A DNA stretch of 64,000 nt from Amycolatopsis umgeniensis (GCF_014205155.1 NZ_JACHMX010000001.1:2790001-2854000); one strand, 5' to 3'. Shown: positions 10,298 through 20,534, numbered from the stretch's first letter. Notes: generated by a model from the sequence alone, not told the origin. Numbers and translations: made by a program.

Positions 10298-11935
10298 TCA
10301 CTTCTTCGGTGCGGGCTTGTTGACCTTGACGGTCTCCTGCCCGACCTTCTCGGCGTCCATGGCGTCGGAGACCTCGGTCAGGCTCTTGCCCTCGGAGGTG
10401 GTGAACTCCTTCTTGAACTCGTTCACCGCGTCGACCAGCCCGGAAGCGGTCTCCTTGGAGAACTTGCCCGACTCGCGGATGTCCTTGAGGAGCTCTCCGT
10501 GCTTGCGACGCGCGGAGTCGACGAACTCGTCACGGAAGCGGCGCACGTCTTCGGTCGGGACCGTGTCGAAGTGGCCGTTCGTGCCGAGGTACACCGTGAC
10601 GACCTGCTCTTCGACCGGCATCGGCGAGTACTGCGGCTGCTTGAGCACCTCGTACAGGCGGGCACCACGCTCGAGCTGCGCCTTCGACGCGTCGTCGAGG
10701 TCCGAGGCGAAGGCCGCGAAGGCCTCCAGTTCGCGGTACTGCGACAGGTCGATACGGAGCGAACCCGAAACGTCCTTCATCGCCTTGACCTGCGCGGCAC
10801 CACCCACGCGGGAAACCGAGATACCCACGTCGATGGCCGGGCGCTGACCGGCGTTGAACAGGTCCGACTGGAAGAAGCACTGACCGTCGGTGATCGAGAT
10901 GACGTTGGTCGGGATGTACGCCGACACGTCGTTCGCCTTGGTCTCGATGATCGGGAGACCGGTCAGCGAGCCCGCGCCCAGCTCGTCCGAGAGCTTGGCG
11001 CAGCGCTCGAGGAGACGGGAGTGCAAGTAGAAGACGTCGCCGGGGAAGGCTTCACGGCCCGGCGGGCGACGCAGCAGCAGCGAGATCGCGCGGTAGGCGT
11101 CGGCCTGCTTGGTCAGGTCGTCGAACACGATGAGGACGTGCTTGCCCTCGTACATCCAGTGCTGGCCGATGGCCGAGCCGGTGTACGGCGCGATCCACTT
11201 GAAGCCGGCGGAGTCCGACGCGGGGGCCGCGACGATGGTCGTGTACTCCATCGCACCGGCGTCCTCGAGGGACTTCTTCACGGCGGCGATCGTGGAGCCC
11301 TTCTGGCCGACCGCGACGTAGATGCAGCGAACCTGCTTCTTCGGGTCGCCGGTCTCCCAGTTGGCCTTCTGGTTGATGATCGTGTCCACCGCGACGGCCG
11401 TCTTACCGGTCTTGCGGTCACCGATGATCAGCTGGCGCTGTCCACGGCCGATCGGGGTCATCGCGTCGATCGCGGTGATACCGGTCTGCAGCGGCTCGGC
11501 CACCGGCTGGCGCTCGACCACCGAAGCGGCCTTGACCTCCAGCGGGCGACGCTCGGTGGTCTCGATCTCGCCGAGGCCGTCGATCGGGGCGCCCAGCGGG
11601 TTCACCACGCGGCCGAGGTAGCCCTCGCCGACCGGGACCGAGAGGACCTGACCGGTCCGCTTGACCTGCTGGCCTTCGACGACGGTCTCGAAGTCACCGA
11701 GGATCGCGGCACCGATGGAGCGCGCGTCCAGGTTCAGCGCGACGCCGAGGACCCCGCCGGGGAACTCGAGCAGCTCGTTGGCCATCGCCGAGGGAAGGCC
11801 CTCGATGTGGGCGATACCGTCACCGGCGTCGACGACGACGCCGACTTCTTCCCGGCTCACGTCCGGGGCGTAACTCGAGACGTAGTTCTCGATCGCGCTA
11901 CGGATCTCATCCGAGGAGATCGTCAGCTCCGCCAT
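10298..11935 (-). CDS. atpA: ATP synthase alpha subunit
   Basis: Non-catalytic alpha chain, 545 residues. It has Walker [14 protein letters not shown], the [12 protein letters not shown] beta-barrel region, and the [14 protein letters not shown] signature near residue 375. The C-terminal tail ([13 protein letters not shown] onward, ending in KVNKPAPKK) is extended relative to E. coli. Such tails occur in actinobacterial alpha chains and influence latent ATPase activity in mycobacteria. It follows atpH after 53 bases. Confidence 0.97.
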   Translation of the reverse strand: MAELTISSDEIRSAIENYVSSYAPDVSREEVGVVVDAGDGIAHIEGLPSAMANELLEFPGGVLGVALNLDARSIGAAILGDFETVVEGQQVKRTGQVLSVPVGEGYLGRVVNPLGAPIDGLGEIETTERRPLEVKAASVVERQPVAEPLQTGITAIDAMTPIGRGQRQLIIGDRKTGKTAVAVDTIINQKANWETGDPKKQVRCIYVAVGQKGSTIAAVKKSLEDAGAMEYTTIVAAPASDSAGFKWIAPYTGSAIGQHWMYEGKHVLIVFDDLTKQADAYRAISLLLRRPPGREAFPGDVFYLHSRLLERCAKLSDELGAGSLTGLPIIETKANDVSAYIPTNVISITDGQCFFQSDLFNAGQRPAIDVGISVSRVGGAAQVKAMKDVSGSLRIDLSQYRELEAFAAFASDLDDASKAQLERGARLYEVLKQPQYSPMPVEEQVVTVYLGTNGHFDTVPTEDVRRFRDEFVDSARRKHGELLKDIRESGKFSKETASGLVDAVNEFKKEFTTSEGKSLTEVSDAMDAEKVGQETVKVNKPAPKK

Positions 11936-11988
11936 TTCAATCCCGCTCTCGCTTCGTTCGTGCCAGTGTGCAAAGTCGTTGTTAGGGG

Positions 11989-12810
11989 TCAGCTAGCCAG
12001 CCGGCGACGCAGGGCGTCGATGCGCCCCGCGGTGCTGCCGTCGATGACCTCGTCGCCGACGCGGACCACGAGTCCGCCGCCGAGCTTGGGGTCGACCTCG
12101 ACGTGCAGCGCGAGCTGCCGCCCGTAAAGGGCGTTGAGCTTCTCGCTCAGCCGAGCCTGCTGCTCGTCGGACAGCGCGCTCGCGCTGGTCACCTGGGCGA
12201 CCGAGCGTTCACGGCGTTCCGCGGCCAGCTGGACCAGCCGCTCGAGGGCGTTGGCGACCCCGCGGCCCTTGGCGCGCAGGACGACCTGCTCGACGAGGGT
12301 CTCGGTGACCACGTCCACCTTGTCGGCGAACAGGTTGCGGACGAGGGTCCGCTTCGCCTCCGCGGGGGCTGTCAGGTCGGACAGCGCCCTTTCGAGCTCC
12401 GGGGCGCCCGCAACGATACGGGTGACCCGGAACAGCTGGTCTTCGACAGCGTCGATGTTCCCGGACTTCTCCGCACTGGTGAGCAGCGCCGAGCGGCCGA
12501 GGGCCTCGAGCCCGTCGGTCAGTTCGCGCGGGCTCGACCAGCGGCTGCCCGCCACGGAGTCGAGCACCTGCAGGGCCGGTTCGGAAACCTTGCCCGCGAG
12601 GATCCCGCGGGCGAGGCCGATCCGGGCTTCGGACGAGGACGAACCGTCGGCGACGGCCCGGCGCAGGCCGATCTCCCGGTCCAGCAGGGCGACGACCGAA
12701 AGCAACTCGTCGCCGACCGTCGCCGGGTCCGTACCCGCGGCGGCCAGAACCTCGCCGAGACGATTCTCGGCGAGGTCGAGCGCTTCACGGCTCGCAGCAT
12801 GCAGCGTCAT
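11989..12810 (-). CDS. atpH: ATP synthase delta subunit
   Basis: Peripheral-stalk delta chain, which caps the alpha3beta3 hexamer. At 273 residues it is about 90 longer than the E. coli protein, as is usual in actinobacteria. The OSCP-type C-terminal block [19 protein letters not shown] and [20 protein letters not shown] is clear. It begins six bases after atpF ends. Confidence 0.95.
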   Translation of the reverse strand: MTLHAASREALDLAENRLGEVLAAAGTDPATVGDELLSVVALLDREIGLRRAVADGSSSSEARIGLARGILAGKVSEPALQVLDSVAGSRWSSPRELTDGLEALGRSALLTSAEKSGNIDAVEDQLFRVTRIVAGAPELERALSDLTAPAEAKRTLVRNLFADKVDVVTETLVEQVVLRAKGRGVANALERLVQLAAERRERSVAQVTSASALSDEQQARLSEKLNALYGRQLALHVEVDPKLGGGLVVRVGDEVIDGSTAGRIDALRRRLAS

Positions 12811-12816
12811 TCTGGT

Positions 12817-13374
12817 CTACTTCCCCGCTCCGTTGGAGGCACCAGCGGTCTCCAGCTCGGCAAGGAACCGGTCCACGGTGCCGTGGCGGCGCGCGTCGTC
12901 CGCGAGCGACTCGCCGACGATGCGGCTGGCCAGCTCGATGGAGTTACGGCCGAGTTCGGCGCGCAGTTCGGCGATGATCTGCGCCTTCTGGGCCTGCAGC
13001 TGAGCCTGGCCCTGGGCGACGATGCGCTGGGACTCGGACTCCGCTTCGGCCCGCAGTTCCGCCTTGATCTGCTCGGCTTCGAGCCGGGCGTCGTCGCGGA
13101 TCTTCGCGGCCTCGGAACGGGCTTCCGCCAGCTGCGCCTTGTACTGCGCAAGGTTTTCTTCGGCTTCGGCCTGCGCCTTCTCGGCTCGCTCGATGCCACC
13201 CTCGATCAGCTTGGTCCGCTCCTCGTATGCCGTCTCGAAACGAGGGACGACGTACTTCTTCAGGACGAACAGCAGCAGAAGGAAGGCGATGAAACCGAGG
13301 ATGAGCTCGGGAACGTGCGGCACGATCGGGTTGGGCACCTCTTCGGCGGCCAACACCAATTCGGTCTTCAGCAC
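12817..13374 (-). CDS. atpF: ATP synthase b subunit
   Basis: Peripheral-stalk b chain, 185 residues, starting at GTG 13374. One membrane helix lies at about residues 20-42 (ELILGFIAFLLLLFVLKKYV). A long Ala/Glu/Lys/Gln-rich coiled coil follows from about residue 55 to 150. The sequence has the right-handed-coil composition of stator b chains. It is separate from atpH here, unlike the mycobacterial fusion. Confidence 0.95.
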   Translation of the reverse strand: MLKTELVLAAEEVPNPIVPHVPELILGFIAFLLLLFVLKKYVVPRFETAYEERTKLIEGGIERAEKAQAEAEENLAQYKAQLAEARSEAAKIRDDARLEAEQIKAELRAEAESESQRIVAQGQAQLQAQKAQIIAELRAELGRNSIELASRIVGESLADDARRHGTVDRFLAELETAGASNGAGK

Positions 13375-13407
13375 AACGTCTCCTTAAGCGATGAGCGAAA
13401 CTCAGCC

Positions 13408-13662
13408 CTAGGCGGAGGCGAGGAAGTAGATGACGATACCGATCAGCGCCAGAACCTCGGTCAGAACGAAGGTCGAGAAGGCGATGCTCTGCAGCTTGCC
13501 CTGGGCCTCCGGCTGGCGGGCGGTGCCGTTGATGACGGCGGCGAAGATGAGACCCACACCGATACCGGGGCCGATCGCGCCGAGGCCGTAACCGATGGCG
13601 GCGAGACCCTTGTTGATGCTGACGGCCTCGGCAGCCTGCTGCGCAAGAACGATGTTGCTCAC
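13408..13662 (-). CDS. atpE: ATP synthase c subunit
   Basis: Membrane rotor c chain, 84 residues, two membrane helices joined by the polar loop [15 protein letters not shown]. The proton-binding carboxylate is Glu69 in [12 protein letters not shown]. The glycine-rich first helix [15 protein letters not shown] matches the family. This is the subunit targeted by diarylquinolines in mycobacteria. It lies between atpB and atpF, with normal short gaps. Confidence 0.97.
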   Translation of the reverse strand: MSNIVLAQQAAEAVSINKGLAAIGYGLGAIGPGIGVGLIFAAVINGTARQPEAQGKLQSIAFSTFVLTEVLALIGIVIYFLASA

Positions 13663-13724
13663 GTGCGTTTCCCTTCAAACTCGGTCCGCGCGACTCACGC
13701 GGATCGGGGGCTTTTGGTGTTCTC

Positions 13725-14522
13725 TCAGTGCTCCGACGCCAGCGCGGCGCCGATGTACCCTGCGGACAGCAGTGCGAAAATGAATGCCTGCAGGACCTGG
13801 ATGAATGCCTCCAGGAAGGTCATCGCGATGGCGAACAGGAACGCCACCGGCGACGCGATTTTCACGAGGCCTTCGCCTTCGGTCAGCAGGAAGCTCCCAC
13901 CGAGCGTGAAGACCATGATGATCAGGTGCCCGGCGAACATCGCCGCGAAGACTCGGATCGCCAGCGTGGCAGGCGCGATGAAGAACTTCTGCGCGAACTC
14001 GATGGTGGAGTACAGCGGCAGAACGAACCCGGGAATACCCGCCGGGGCCAGTTCCTTCTTCAGATAACCCTTGAAACCGTGGCGCTTGAACCCGACGTAG
14101 TGATACACCGGGTAAACGACAAGGAACGCGAGTGCGACCGGGAAGCCGATTCGCGCCATCGTGGGGAACTGGAAGAACGGGATGATCCCGAAGAGGTTGT
14201 TCACCAGCACGAAGCTGAAGAGTCCGAGCACGAGCGGGATGAACGGCTTGAAGTCGGCGGAGCCGATCTGCTCCCGCGCGATGTTGTTGCGGCCGAAGTT
14301 GTAAATCGATTCGGCGATGAACTGTCCCTTGCCCGGGACGACCTTCAACCGGCGCGACGACACCATGAAGTAGGTGATGAGGATGATCAGGGAGATGACC
14401 ACCAGCAACATCGGCTTGGTGAAGCTCAACCAATAGCCGGAACCGAACAACGGCGGCAGGTTGAAGTCTTTGACGCCAGGCGGCGCGAACTCCGCACCCT
14501 CGGCTAGTACCAGCGCGCCCAC
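13725..14522 (-). CDS. atpB: ATP synthase a subunit
   Basis: Membrane stator a chain, 265 residues and five to six hydrophobic segments. The essential proton-channel Arg is in LAIRVFAAMFAGHL, preceded by AQKFFIAPAT and followed by FEAFIQ-type FLEAFIQVLQAFIFALL. GTG 14522 is preceded by AAGGAG at good spacing. It is the first gene of the atpBEFHAGDC block. Confidence 0.96.
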   Translation of the reverse strand: MGALVLAEGAEFAPPGVKDFNLPPLFGSGYWLSFTKPMLLVVISLIILITYFMVSSRRLKVVPGKGQFIAESIYNFGRNNIAREQIGSADFKPFIPLVLGLFSFVLVNNLFGIIPFFQFPTMARIGFPVALAFLVVYPVYHYVGFKRHGFKGYLKKELAPAGIPGFVLPLYSTIEFAQKFFIAPATLAIRVFAAMFAGHLIIMVFTLGGSFLLTEGEGLVKIASPVAFLFAIAMTFLEAFIQVLQAFIFALLSAGYIGAALASEH

Positions 14523-14901
14523 TGGGCTCCTTCCGGTTCTCCCGGCCGGCGTTCACTCCGCCGGGGGAATCGTCACGATCTGGACTTAACGTACCCGACA
14601 CGTATCGGGCCGTCGGAGGCGGCCACCCCACGATGTGCTGAACACGGCTTCACGTTCCGCACACGAGGATTCTCGATGCAGTGCTCCCGGGAGACAGACG
14701 CCTACCAGCGGGTAATGAGGGACGATTCAACACCGTCGCCACACTGCTGTTCGGGGTTCGTCATCAGGAGCCGGCAGCCGAGGCCGCCGCCCATACGCGG
14801 ACCATATCAGCAGGATCCGACGGGCCGTACAGGCGTACTACATTGCCCCTGATCGGCCGAGGACCTAGGTCCCGCCCCAGGTCAGGACCTGAGTCCCGAA
14901 A
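14523..14901 (-). promoter_or_regulatory. 379-bp gap between atpI and atpB, likely atp operon leader
   Basis: No convincing open frame is present on either strand. The stretch separates atpI from atpB and is the longest gap inside the cluster, so a promoter for atpBEFHAGDC is likely here (inference). Near 14860-14895 there are short palindromes around GGACCTAGGTCC and AGGTCAGGACCT just downstream of atpI, which could end atpI transcripts. I could not identify -35/-10 elements with confidence. Confidence 0.4.
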
Positions 14902-15357
14902 TCAGTGGGAGGCGGGGATGATCGTCGGGATCTTGGTCTTGCGGAACGCCGCGAACTCCACGGCGGCGGCCACGAGAATCGCGACGATCATGGTGACGCC
15001 CAGCGCCATCGGGTCGATCGAGGACACTCCGCGGAGCAGGCTCAGCGCCCCGAAAAGAAGGACGATCTTGAGCACGTAACCACCGAGAGCGATCACCATC
15101 ACGAACATCGGGTCCATGCCCGCGCTGAAGCGCATGAGGCCCAGCGTCGCCAGCGCGGACACGAGGGCGAGCACGCCGCCGATGACCGAGCCGAGCAGCC
15201 CCGGCTGTCCTTTGAGGATGGTGAAGACCGCGATGCAGATCAGCACCGCCGGCGGAACCAGCTTCAGGGAGGCCTTCATCATCGCGTTGGCCGCCTGCAG
15301 AACCACCTTGGCGTGAGGGTTCTCCTCCGCCTCGACGGTCTTCTCGGTCTCGCTCAC
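14902..15357 (-). CDS. atpI: ATP synthase accessory protein I-like membrane protein
   Basis: 151 residues from GTG 15357, which has GGGAG six bases upstream. The N-terminal 25 residues are acidic and cytoplasmic (SETEKTVEAEENPHAK). Four membrane helices follow at about residues 38-58, 62-86, 93-117 and 125-148. AtpI-type proteins precede atpB in many bacteria and help assemble the c ring or transport cations. The position before atpB and the topology support the call; sequence similarity within this family is low. Confidence 0.8.
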   Translation of the reverse strand: MSETEKTVEAEENPHAKVVLQAANAMMKASLKLVPPAVLICIAVFTILKGQPGLLGSVIGGVLALVSALATLGLMRFSAGMDPMFVMVIALGGYVLKIVLLFGALSLLRGVSSIDPMALGVTMIVAILVAAAVEFAAFRKTKIPTIIPASH

Positions 15358-15413
15358 AGAAAACTCCCTGGTCGTCTCAGCCCGCCAGTGTAGGCGTGTG
15401 CGGATCCAGCCGT

Positions 15414-16565
15414 TCACGCAGTCCGGTTCCGCGACCGCAGCCGCGGGATCACCGACACCAGAGTCGCCAGCAGGAAACCGAATCCGACGATCCAGAAAAC
15501 CGCGGCGTCGTCGAACAACGTCACCGACACGGCGCCGAACGCGAGCAGGCCCGCCCACAAGTAGATGAGCAGCACCGCGCGGCGCTGTGAGTGGCCGATC
15601 TCCAGCAGACGGTGGTGCAGGTGCATCTTGTCCGCGGCGAACGGGCTCTCGCCGCGACGGGTGCGGCGGATGACAGCCATGATCAGGTCGAGCAGCGGCA
15701 CGAAGAGCACCGCGGCGACCACGACGAGCGGCGAGAGCAGCGCGAGCGCGTCCTTGCCGCTGAACTGCGGGTACGGCACGCGGCCGGACGCGGACGTCGT
15801 CGCCCCGGCCAGCATGAGGCCGATCATCATCGAGCCCGAGTCGCCCATGAAGATCTTCGCGGGCTGGAAGTTGTACGGCAGGAAGCCCAGACAGGCGCCG
15901 GCGAGCGTGGCCGCGATGAGCGCGGGCGGGTACGCGCCGACGTCACCGCCCGAGGAGTCGAGCAGGCCAAGGGAGAACGAGCACGTCGCCGCCGCGGCGA
16001 TGAAACCGAGACCGCCGGCGAGCCCGTCGAGGCCGTCGACGAAGTTCATCGCGTTGACCATGACGACCACCAGCACGACGGTCAGCAGCGCGCCCTGGTT
16101 CTTGTCCAGCACCAGCACCTGGCCGAAGGATTCGCCACCGCCGCCCCACGGCACCCAGAACGACACCCACTGCACACCGAAGATCACCAGGATCCCGGCG
16201 CACATGACCTGCCCCGCCAGCTTCGTCCAGGCGTCGAGCTCGAACCGGTCGTCGAGCGCGCCGATCAGGGAGATCACGCCCGCGGCGAGCAGCACGCCCA
16301 GCGAGTCGAAGGAGAAGTCGAAGCCCCGGCTCAGCGCGGGCAGCTGGTGCGCGAGCCCCATCGCGGCGGCCACGCCGAGGAAGATGCCGATACCGCCCAT
16401 CCGCGGGATCGGGGTGACGTGGACGTCGCGGGCCCGCGGGTTGGCGATCGCGCCGATCCGGATGGCCACCCGGCGAACCACGCCGGTGAGCAGGAAGGTA
16501 ACGGCCGCCGCGGTGAGGGCGACGAGGATGTACTCCCGGATCGGGAGGCCTTGCGTAGGAGGCAT
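15414..16565 (-). CDS. wecA: WecA/TagO-type undecaprenyl-phosphate phosphosugar transferase
   Basis: The 383-residue polytopic protein transfers a GlcNAc-1-phosphate type group to decaprenyl or undecaprenyl phosphate, starting synthesis of a cell-envelope glycan (linker of arabinogalactan in related genera). Family motifs are present: RMGGIGIFLG, the Mg-binding GALDDRFELD, NAMNFVDGLDGLAGG, FMGDSGSM and the cytoplasmic HLHHRLLEIG loop. About eleven membrane segments are visible. It lies between tsaC and atpI, as rfe does in Mycobacterium tuberculosis. Confidence 0.92.
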   Translation of the reverse strand: MPPTQGLPIREYILVALTAAAVTFLLTGVVRRVAIRIGAIANPRARDVHVTPIPRMGGIGIFLGVAAAMGLAHQLPALSRGFDFSFDSLGVLLAAGVISLIGALDDRFELDAWTKLAGQVMCAGILVIFGVQWVSFWVPWGGGGESFGQVLVLDKNQGALLTVVLVVVMVNAMNFVDGLDGLAGGLGFIAAAATCSFSLGLLDSSGGDVGAYPPALIAATLAGACLGFLPYNFQPAKIFMGDSGSMMIGLMLAGATTSASGRVPYPQFSGKDALALLSPLVVVAAVLFVPLLDLIMAVIRRTRRGESPFAADKMHLHHRLLEIGHSQRRAVLLIYLWAGLLAFGAVSVTLFDDAAVFWIVGFGFLLATLVSVIPRLRSRNRTA

Positions 16566-16638
16566 GGTCCGTTACGCCGCCGAGGTCCAAGTCACTCGAA
16601 CACGCTACCGCGCCAGGGGGATACGGCGGCGCACGGTC

Positions 16639-17289
16639 CTAGGCCAGTGACTCCGCGGGCACTCCCAGTACTTCCGCGATCGCGGCACGGCTGACCGCGC
16701 CCTCCCGCAGGACGACCGGGTCGTCGCCGGTGAGATCGACCATCGAGGACGGAACGGCCTCACCGGTGGACCCGCCGTCGAGGTACACCGCGACGCTGTC
16801 GCCGAGCTGGTCGACGGCCTCCTGCGCGGTGGAGGCGGGCGGCTGGCCGGAGACGTTGGCGCTGGAGACCGCCATCGGGCCGACGTCGCGCAGCAGTTCC
16901 AGCGCGACCGGATGCAGTGGCATGCGCAGCATCACCGTGCCGCGTGACTGGCCGAGATCCCACTGCAGGCTCGGCGCGTGCGGCAGGACGATGGAGAGGT
17001 CGCCAGGCCAGAAGGCCTCGATGAGTGCACGGGCCTGCGGCGGCGTGCCGAGCACGAGTCCGTCCACAGTGGACCAGGAGCCGACCAGGACGCCGACCGG
17101 CATGTCCGGGCCGCGGTTCTTGGCCCGCAGGAGGGACTGGACGGCGCCGCCGTCGAAGGCGTCCGCTCCGATGCCGTAGACCGTGTCGGTCGGGAGGACC
17201 ACGAGGCGGCTGGAGCGCACCGCGCTCGCCGCCGCGGCGAGCCCGTCGGCCCGGGATTCACGCTTGCTGCAGTCGTACACCGCGCTCAT
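16639..17289 (-). CDS. tsaC: L-threonylcarbamoyladenylate synthase
   Basis: Sua5/YrdC-family enzyme, 216 residues, making threonylcarbamoyl-AMP for the t6A37 modification of ANN-decoding tRNAs. The nucleotide-binding face shows LPTDTVYGIGADAFD, LRAKNRGPDMP, VMLRMPLHP and AVSSANVSGQPP. It is the short TsaC form without a separate Sua5 domain. In mycobacteria it directly follows prmC; here a protease gene intervenes. Confidence 0.93.
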   Translation of the reverse strand: MSAVYDCSKRESRADGLAAAASAVRSSRLVVLPTDTVYGIGADAFDGGAVQSLLRAKNRGPDMPVGVLVGSWSTVDGLVLGTPPQARALIEAFWPGDLSIVLPHAPSLQWDLGQSRGTVMLRMPLHPVALELLRDVGPMAVSSANVSGQPPASTAQEAVDQLGDSVAVYLDGGSTGEAVPSSMVDLTGDDPVVLREGAVSRAAIAEVLGVPAESLA

Positions 17290-17356
17290 GGCACGTGAGC
17301 GTAGTCCTGGACCTGAAGGCCCCCTTCCCCACAGTCCCCTTCCCCGCGGCGGCCGG

Positions 17357-17480
17357 GGTCCGTGAAGGCCTCCTTACCTACCCTGAAGGTAGGTAAGGAG
17401 GCCTTCACGGACCTTCAGGATTGCCACGTTCGCCTCGGGCACCCGAGTAGTCACAGCGGATGCGCGTGAAGGGGCCCTTC
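17357..17480. repeat. Composite repeat: perfect 26-bp hairpin plus TGAAGGGGCCCTTCA, copy 1
   Basis: Arms 17357-17382 and 17388-17413 are perfectly complementary over 26 bp with a five-base loop, centred on GTGAAGGCCTCCTT. About 50 bp further is the interrupted palindrome TGAAGGGGCCCTTCA (17466-17480). Between them lies GCCACGTTCGCC, and CAGCGG..TGCGCGTGAAGG precedes the second hairpin. The same order recurs at 27567-27684. The element lies just beyond the M6 protease stop and probably ends its transcript. Confidence 0.7.
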
Positions 17481-17488
17481 AGCTCCCG

Positions 17489-19474
17489 TCAGAAGGCGAA
17501 AGCGGTACAGACCGACGTCGCCGTCTTGGCCGGGTCGGCGATCGACGTCGCGGTCAGCTTGATCTGCGCGACGTGGTCACCGCCCGCGGCCCGTTTGGCG
17601 TGCGCCGTCGCCGACGAGCGCCCGCCGAACGGGACGGTGGACAGCTCGTTCGGCAGCCGGACCTCCCAGCCCTTCGCGGTGGTGGACGCGCTCAGGCGGT
17701 AGGTATCGGTGTTGTACGGCGCCACCGAACCCTTCGCGTTGCCCGTGTTGAACACCGGGAACGAGCAGGTCGCGAGCCCGTTCTTGCCGAACGCCGGTGC
17801 CGACGGCCACAGCGAAACGCCCCTCGCCTGCGAGCCCGCGCCGTCGAGCGAAGCCACCGTGACGACGTAGGACAGCACGCCCTTGCGGTCGCGCTCGACG
17901 TCCGAGACCAGGAACTTCAGCCGGTTCGCCTCGTCGGTGTACTCGTACTTGCTCGCCGAACCGGTGCCCGCCTTGAAGGCCGCGTCGTTGAGCTGGCGGT
18001 AGTCGCCGATGGGGATCGGGACCGCGGTGCCGTCCGGCTTCTTGTAGTCGGTCATGCCGATGTCGGCCGGATGCGCGTCGACGATCCACTCGAACGGTGC
18101 GTTGTCCTGGTTCTTCGTCTTCGCGATGATGACGCCGGAATCGGGAGCGAAGGAATCACTGCCCATCCGGTCGACGACCTCGACGGTGTAATTGTCGTAT
18201 CCGCCGCCGTCGCAGAAAGGATCCTTGGAGCGGTCGCATTTCGGCGAAAGGTCCCCACCGGTCAGCGCGATGTTCATTCCACTGTAGGCGCCCTGTCCGG
18301 GAATGACCGAACGAGCGGTGATCCGCGCCGAAACCGGGCCGGTTTTGGCGAGCTGCTTCCGGTCCAGTTTGAGCACATCGTCGAGGTCGATGATGTCGAG
18401 CTTCATCTTGGTGCGCAGCATGTGATGCGACCCCATCGAGCCGCCCTGCGTCGCCGGGATCTGCCAGCGGGTGTGCGGTCCGCCGGGACCGTTGAAGCTG
18501 CCGCGCGACATCATCTCCCACGGACCGGTGTAGGTCCTGGACGGCGGTGTCCCGAACGGGTTGTTGTAGTTGTCTCCGATACCGAGAATGTGGCTCAATT
18601 CGTGCGCGTAAACCGCCTGACCCGAGCTTTCCGCCTGCGTCGAGGAACCGGTGACCGCGTTCGGCCAGATGCTCGCCGCGGATTTCCAAGACGTCCACGG
18701 GACATAGCGGGTGGACGCGGCGTTCGGCATTCCGGCGACACCGGGACCGAATTCGTCGGGAACGTTGCCCGGCTCACCGAATTTCATCACGCCGAATTCC
18801 TGCCAGGTCGCACTCTCGTCCTGACCGGCGGAAAGATAGAAGACGAAGTCGAACTGCTTGGAGACGTCGCCCACGTCCGCCCGCCACGCGGCGCCCGCGT
18901 CGGCACGCAGGTCACGCTTGCAGTTCGCGCCCGGCGGGCACGCGCCGGGCTGGAACTCCATGCCGTATTCGAAGGACTTGCCCGGCAGCCGGTAGGGCCC
19001 GAACGCGGTCAGCGCGACGCCCATCCTGCCGCCGGAGTCCTCCATCCAGTACTCGTTGATCGTGTGACCCTGGTTGAGCGCCTGCGGTTTGTTGAGGAAG
19101 TCCTGGTAGAACTTCGCGACGTTGGCACGGGGGATGTTGCTGGCGGCGGGGCCGGGGTTGCCGAACACCGTCGAATGCGTCGGCTGCGTGACGGCGAATT
19201 CCTGATCCGGGTAGTCAGCGAGCACCACGGCGCCCTTGAACGTCCGTTTGGTCGGCTTCAGCGCGGGGTCGGCCCAGTTGGTGCCGGGTGGCTTGCGGTA
19301 GTCGTCCCACGTCATGTGGTCCTGGTTCTCCCAGGTCGACCCGTCGATCGCGGCGGGCCAGCCCTTCGCGGGCGCCGCCGCGGACGCGGGCTGGGCGAAC
19401 AGACCCGGCAGCAGTACGGCGGTGGCGAGGACGGCGAGTGTTCTGAGTGGGGCTCGTCGGAGAGACGATCGCAT
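17489..19474 (-). CDS. Secreted M6-family metalloprotease (immune inhibitor A-like)
   Basis: About 661 residues from ATG 19474, which has GGGAGGTG upstream; longer in-frame starts lack this. A signal peptide is clear: basic RRAPLRT, a hydrophobic core, and cleavage near QPASAAAP. The zinc site HELSHILGIGDNY (HExxH) lies mid-protein and is followed by a PWEMMSRG block typical of M6 peptidases, in which the Met-turn follows the zinc site. The C-terminal third looks like beta-rich modules. The enzyme is probably exported and degrades extracellular protein. It interrupts the usual prmC-tsaC adjacency. Confidence 0.87.
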   Translation of the reverse strand: MRSSLRRAPLRTLAVLATAVLLPGLFAQPASAAAPAKGWPAAIDGSTWENQDHMTWDDYRKPPGTNWADPALKPTKRTFKGAVVLADYPDQEFAVTQPTHSTVFGNPGPAASNIPRANVAKFYQDFLNKPQALNQGHTINEYWMEDSGGRMGVALTAFGPYRLPGKSFEYGMEFQPGACPPGANCKRDLRADAGAAWRADVGDVSKQFDFVFYLSAGQDESATWQEFGVMKFGEPGNVPDEFGPGVAGMPNAASTRYVPWTSWKSAASIWPNAVTGSSTQAESSGQAVYAHELSHILGIGDNYNNPFGTPPSRTYTGPWEMMSRGSFNGPGGPHTRWQIPATQGGSMGSHHMLRTKMKLDIIDLDDVLKLDRKQLAKTGPVSARITARSVIPGQGAYSGMNIALTGGDLSPKCDRSKDPFCDGGGYDNYTVEVVDRMGSDSFAPDSGVIIAKTKNQDNAPFEWIVDAHPADIGMTDYKKPDGTAVPIPIGDYRQLNDAAFKAGTGSASKYEYTDEANRLKFLVSDVERDRKGVLSYVVTVASLDGAGSQARGVSLWPSAPAFGKNGLATCSFPVFNTGNAKGSVAPYNTDTYRLSASTTAKGWEVRLPNELSTVPFGGRSSATAHAKRAAGGDHVAQIKLTATSIADPAKTATSVCTAFAF

Positions 19475-19601
19475 CGGGGTACACCTCCCAGTCGGACCGC
19501 CGATCAGGCGGCCGTGATCGACGGTAGGAGGTGGGCTTTGCCCTGGGCACCGCCGGAAGTCGTGAGTCCCGCTAACCATCCGGCCCCAACGCTCGCGTTC
19601 T

Positions 19602-19649
19602 GTCCTCTGGATGCGGTAGTTGCACGCGCAAGTACCGCATCCAGAGGAC
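19602..19649. repeat. Hairpin of the CCTCTGGATGCGGTA family, copy 1
   Basis: Arms 19602-19623 and 19628-19649 pair over 22 positions with one mismatch and a four-base loop. The core CCTCTGGATGCGGTA is identical to the hairpin at 38500-38564. It lies after the prmC stop, consistent with a terminator or a REP-like element. Confidence 0.7.
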
Positions 19650-19667
19650 TAAATGCAGGGAGAAGCG

Positions 19668-20534
19668 TCAGGAGACGCGCAAGGCGGTGACGAAACGCGG
19701 GCGGCCGGCGAGGTCGAGGTGACCTCGGACGTCGGTCAGCACCCGTCGAGCCCGCACCAGCGCCGGGACGGCGGAGCCGTGCGTGTCGTCGTGCTCGATC
19801 GCCATCCCGCCGGTCGGCCGCAGCAGCCGCGCGGCGGCGGCGATCGCGTGCCGGATCACCGCCAGCCCGCTCTCCTCCGCGAACACCGCCCGCGCCGGGT
19901 CGTGCTCGGCGACCTCCGCGGGCACCGGCGTGCCCTCGGGGACGTACGGCGGGTTGCACAGGACCAGGTCGACGAGCCCGTCGAGCTCGGCGAACATCGT
20001 GCTGTCGGCGACGTCGCCGGAGTACAGGCGGATGGGCGTGTCCCCCGCGTCGGCGTGGACGTCGGCGTTGTGCCGGGCCCAGGCGAGGGCCTGCGCGTCG
20101 ATGTCGACGGCGTACACGACGGCGTCCGGCCGCGCGTGCTGCACGGCCAGCGCCAGCGCTCCCGAGCCGGTGCACAGGTCGACCACCACCGGGTACTCGC
20201 GCCCGTGCAGCAGTTTGAGGCCCCATTCCAGGAGCAGCTCGGTCTCCGGACGCGGGACGAACACCCCGGCGCCGACGTTGACCGTGATGTCGCCGAGCGC
20301 GGCCCATCCGGTGAGGTACTGCAGCGGGATCCGTTTGGCCCGCTGGTTCACGAGCTGGCCGATCGCGTCGATGACCGGCGGGTCCACCAGCGGCACCATC
20401 GGCAGGCGGCCGCGTTCCACGCCGAGGACATGCGAGGCGATCAGCTCCGCGTCCGAGCGCGGTGATGCCACACCGGCCTCGGTGAGGATGCGGGTCGCTT
20501 CCATGATGGCGAGGCGCAACGGCTGCCGGTTCAC
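19668..20534 (-). CDS. prmC: Release-factor glutamine N5-methyltransferase
   Basis: 288 residues with an N-terminal helical substrate domain and a Rossmann methyltransferase domain. FVPRPETELLLEWG and VVDLCTGSGALALAV bind SAM, and the catalytic NPPY motif is in LVLCNPPYVPEG. PrmC methylates the Gln of the GGQ motif in RF1 and RF2. Its partner RF1 (prfA) is 5 kb upstream instead of adjacent, because four genes lie between them. Confidence 0.93.
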   Translation of the reverse strand: MNRQPLRLAIMEATRILTEAGVASPRSDAELIASHVLGVERGRLPMVPLVDPPVIDAIGQLVNQRAKRIPLQYLTGWAALGDITVNVGAGVFVPRPETELLLEWGLKLLHGREYPVVVDLCTGSGALALAVQHARPDAVVYAVDIDAQALAWARHNADVHADAGDTPIRLYSGDVADSTMFAELDGLVDLVLCNPPYVPEGTPVPAEVAEHDPARAVFAEESGLAVIRHAIAAAARLLRPTGGMAIEHDDTHGSAVPALVRARRVLTDVRGHLDLAGRPRFVTALRVS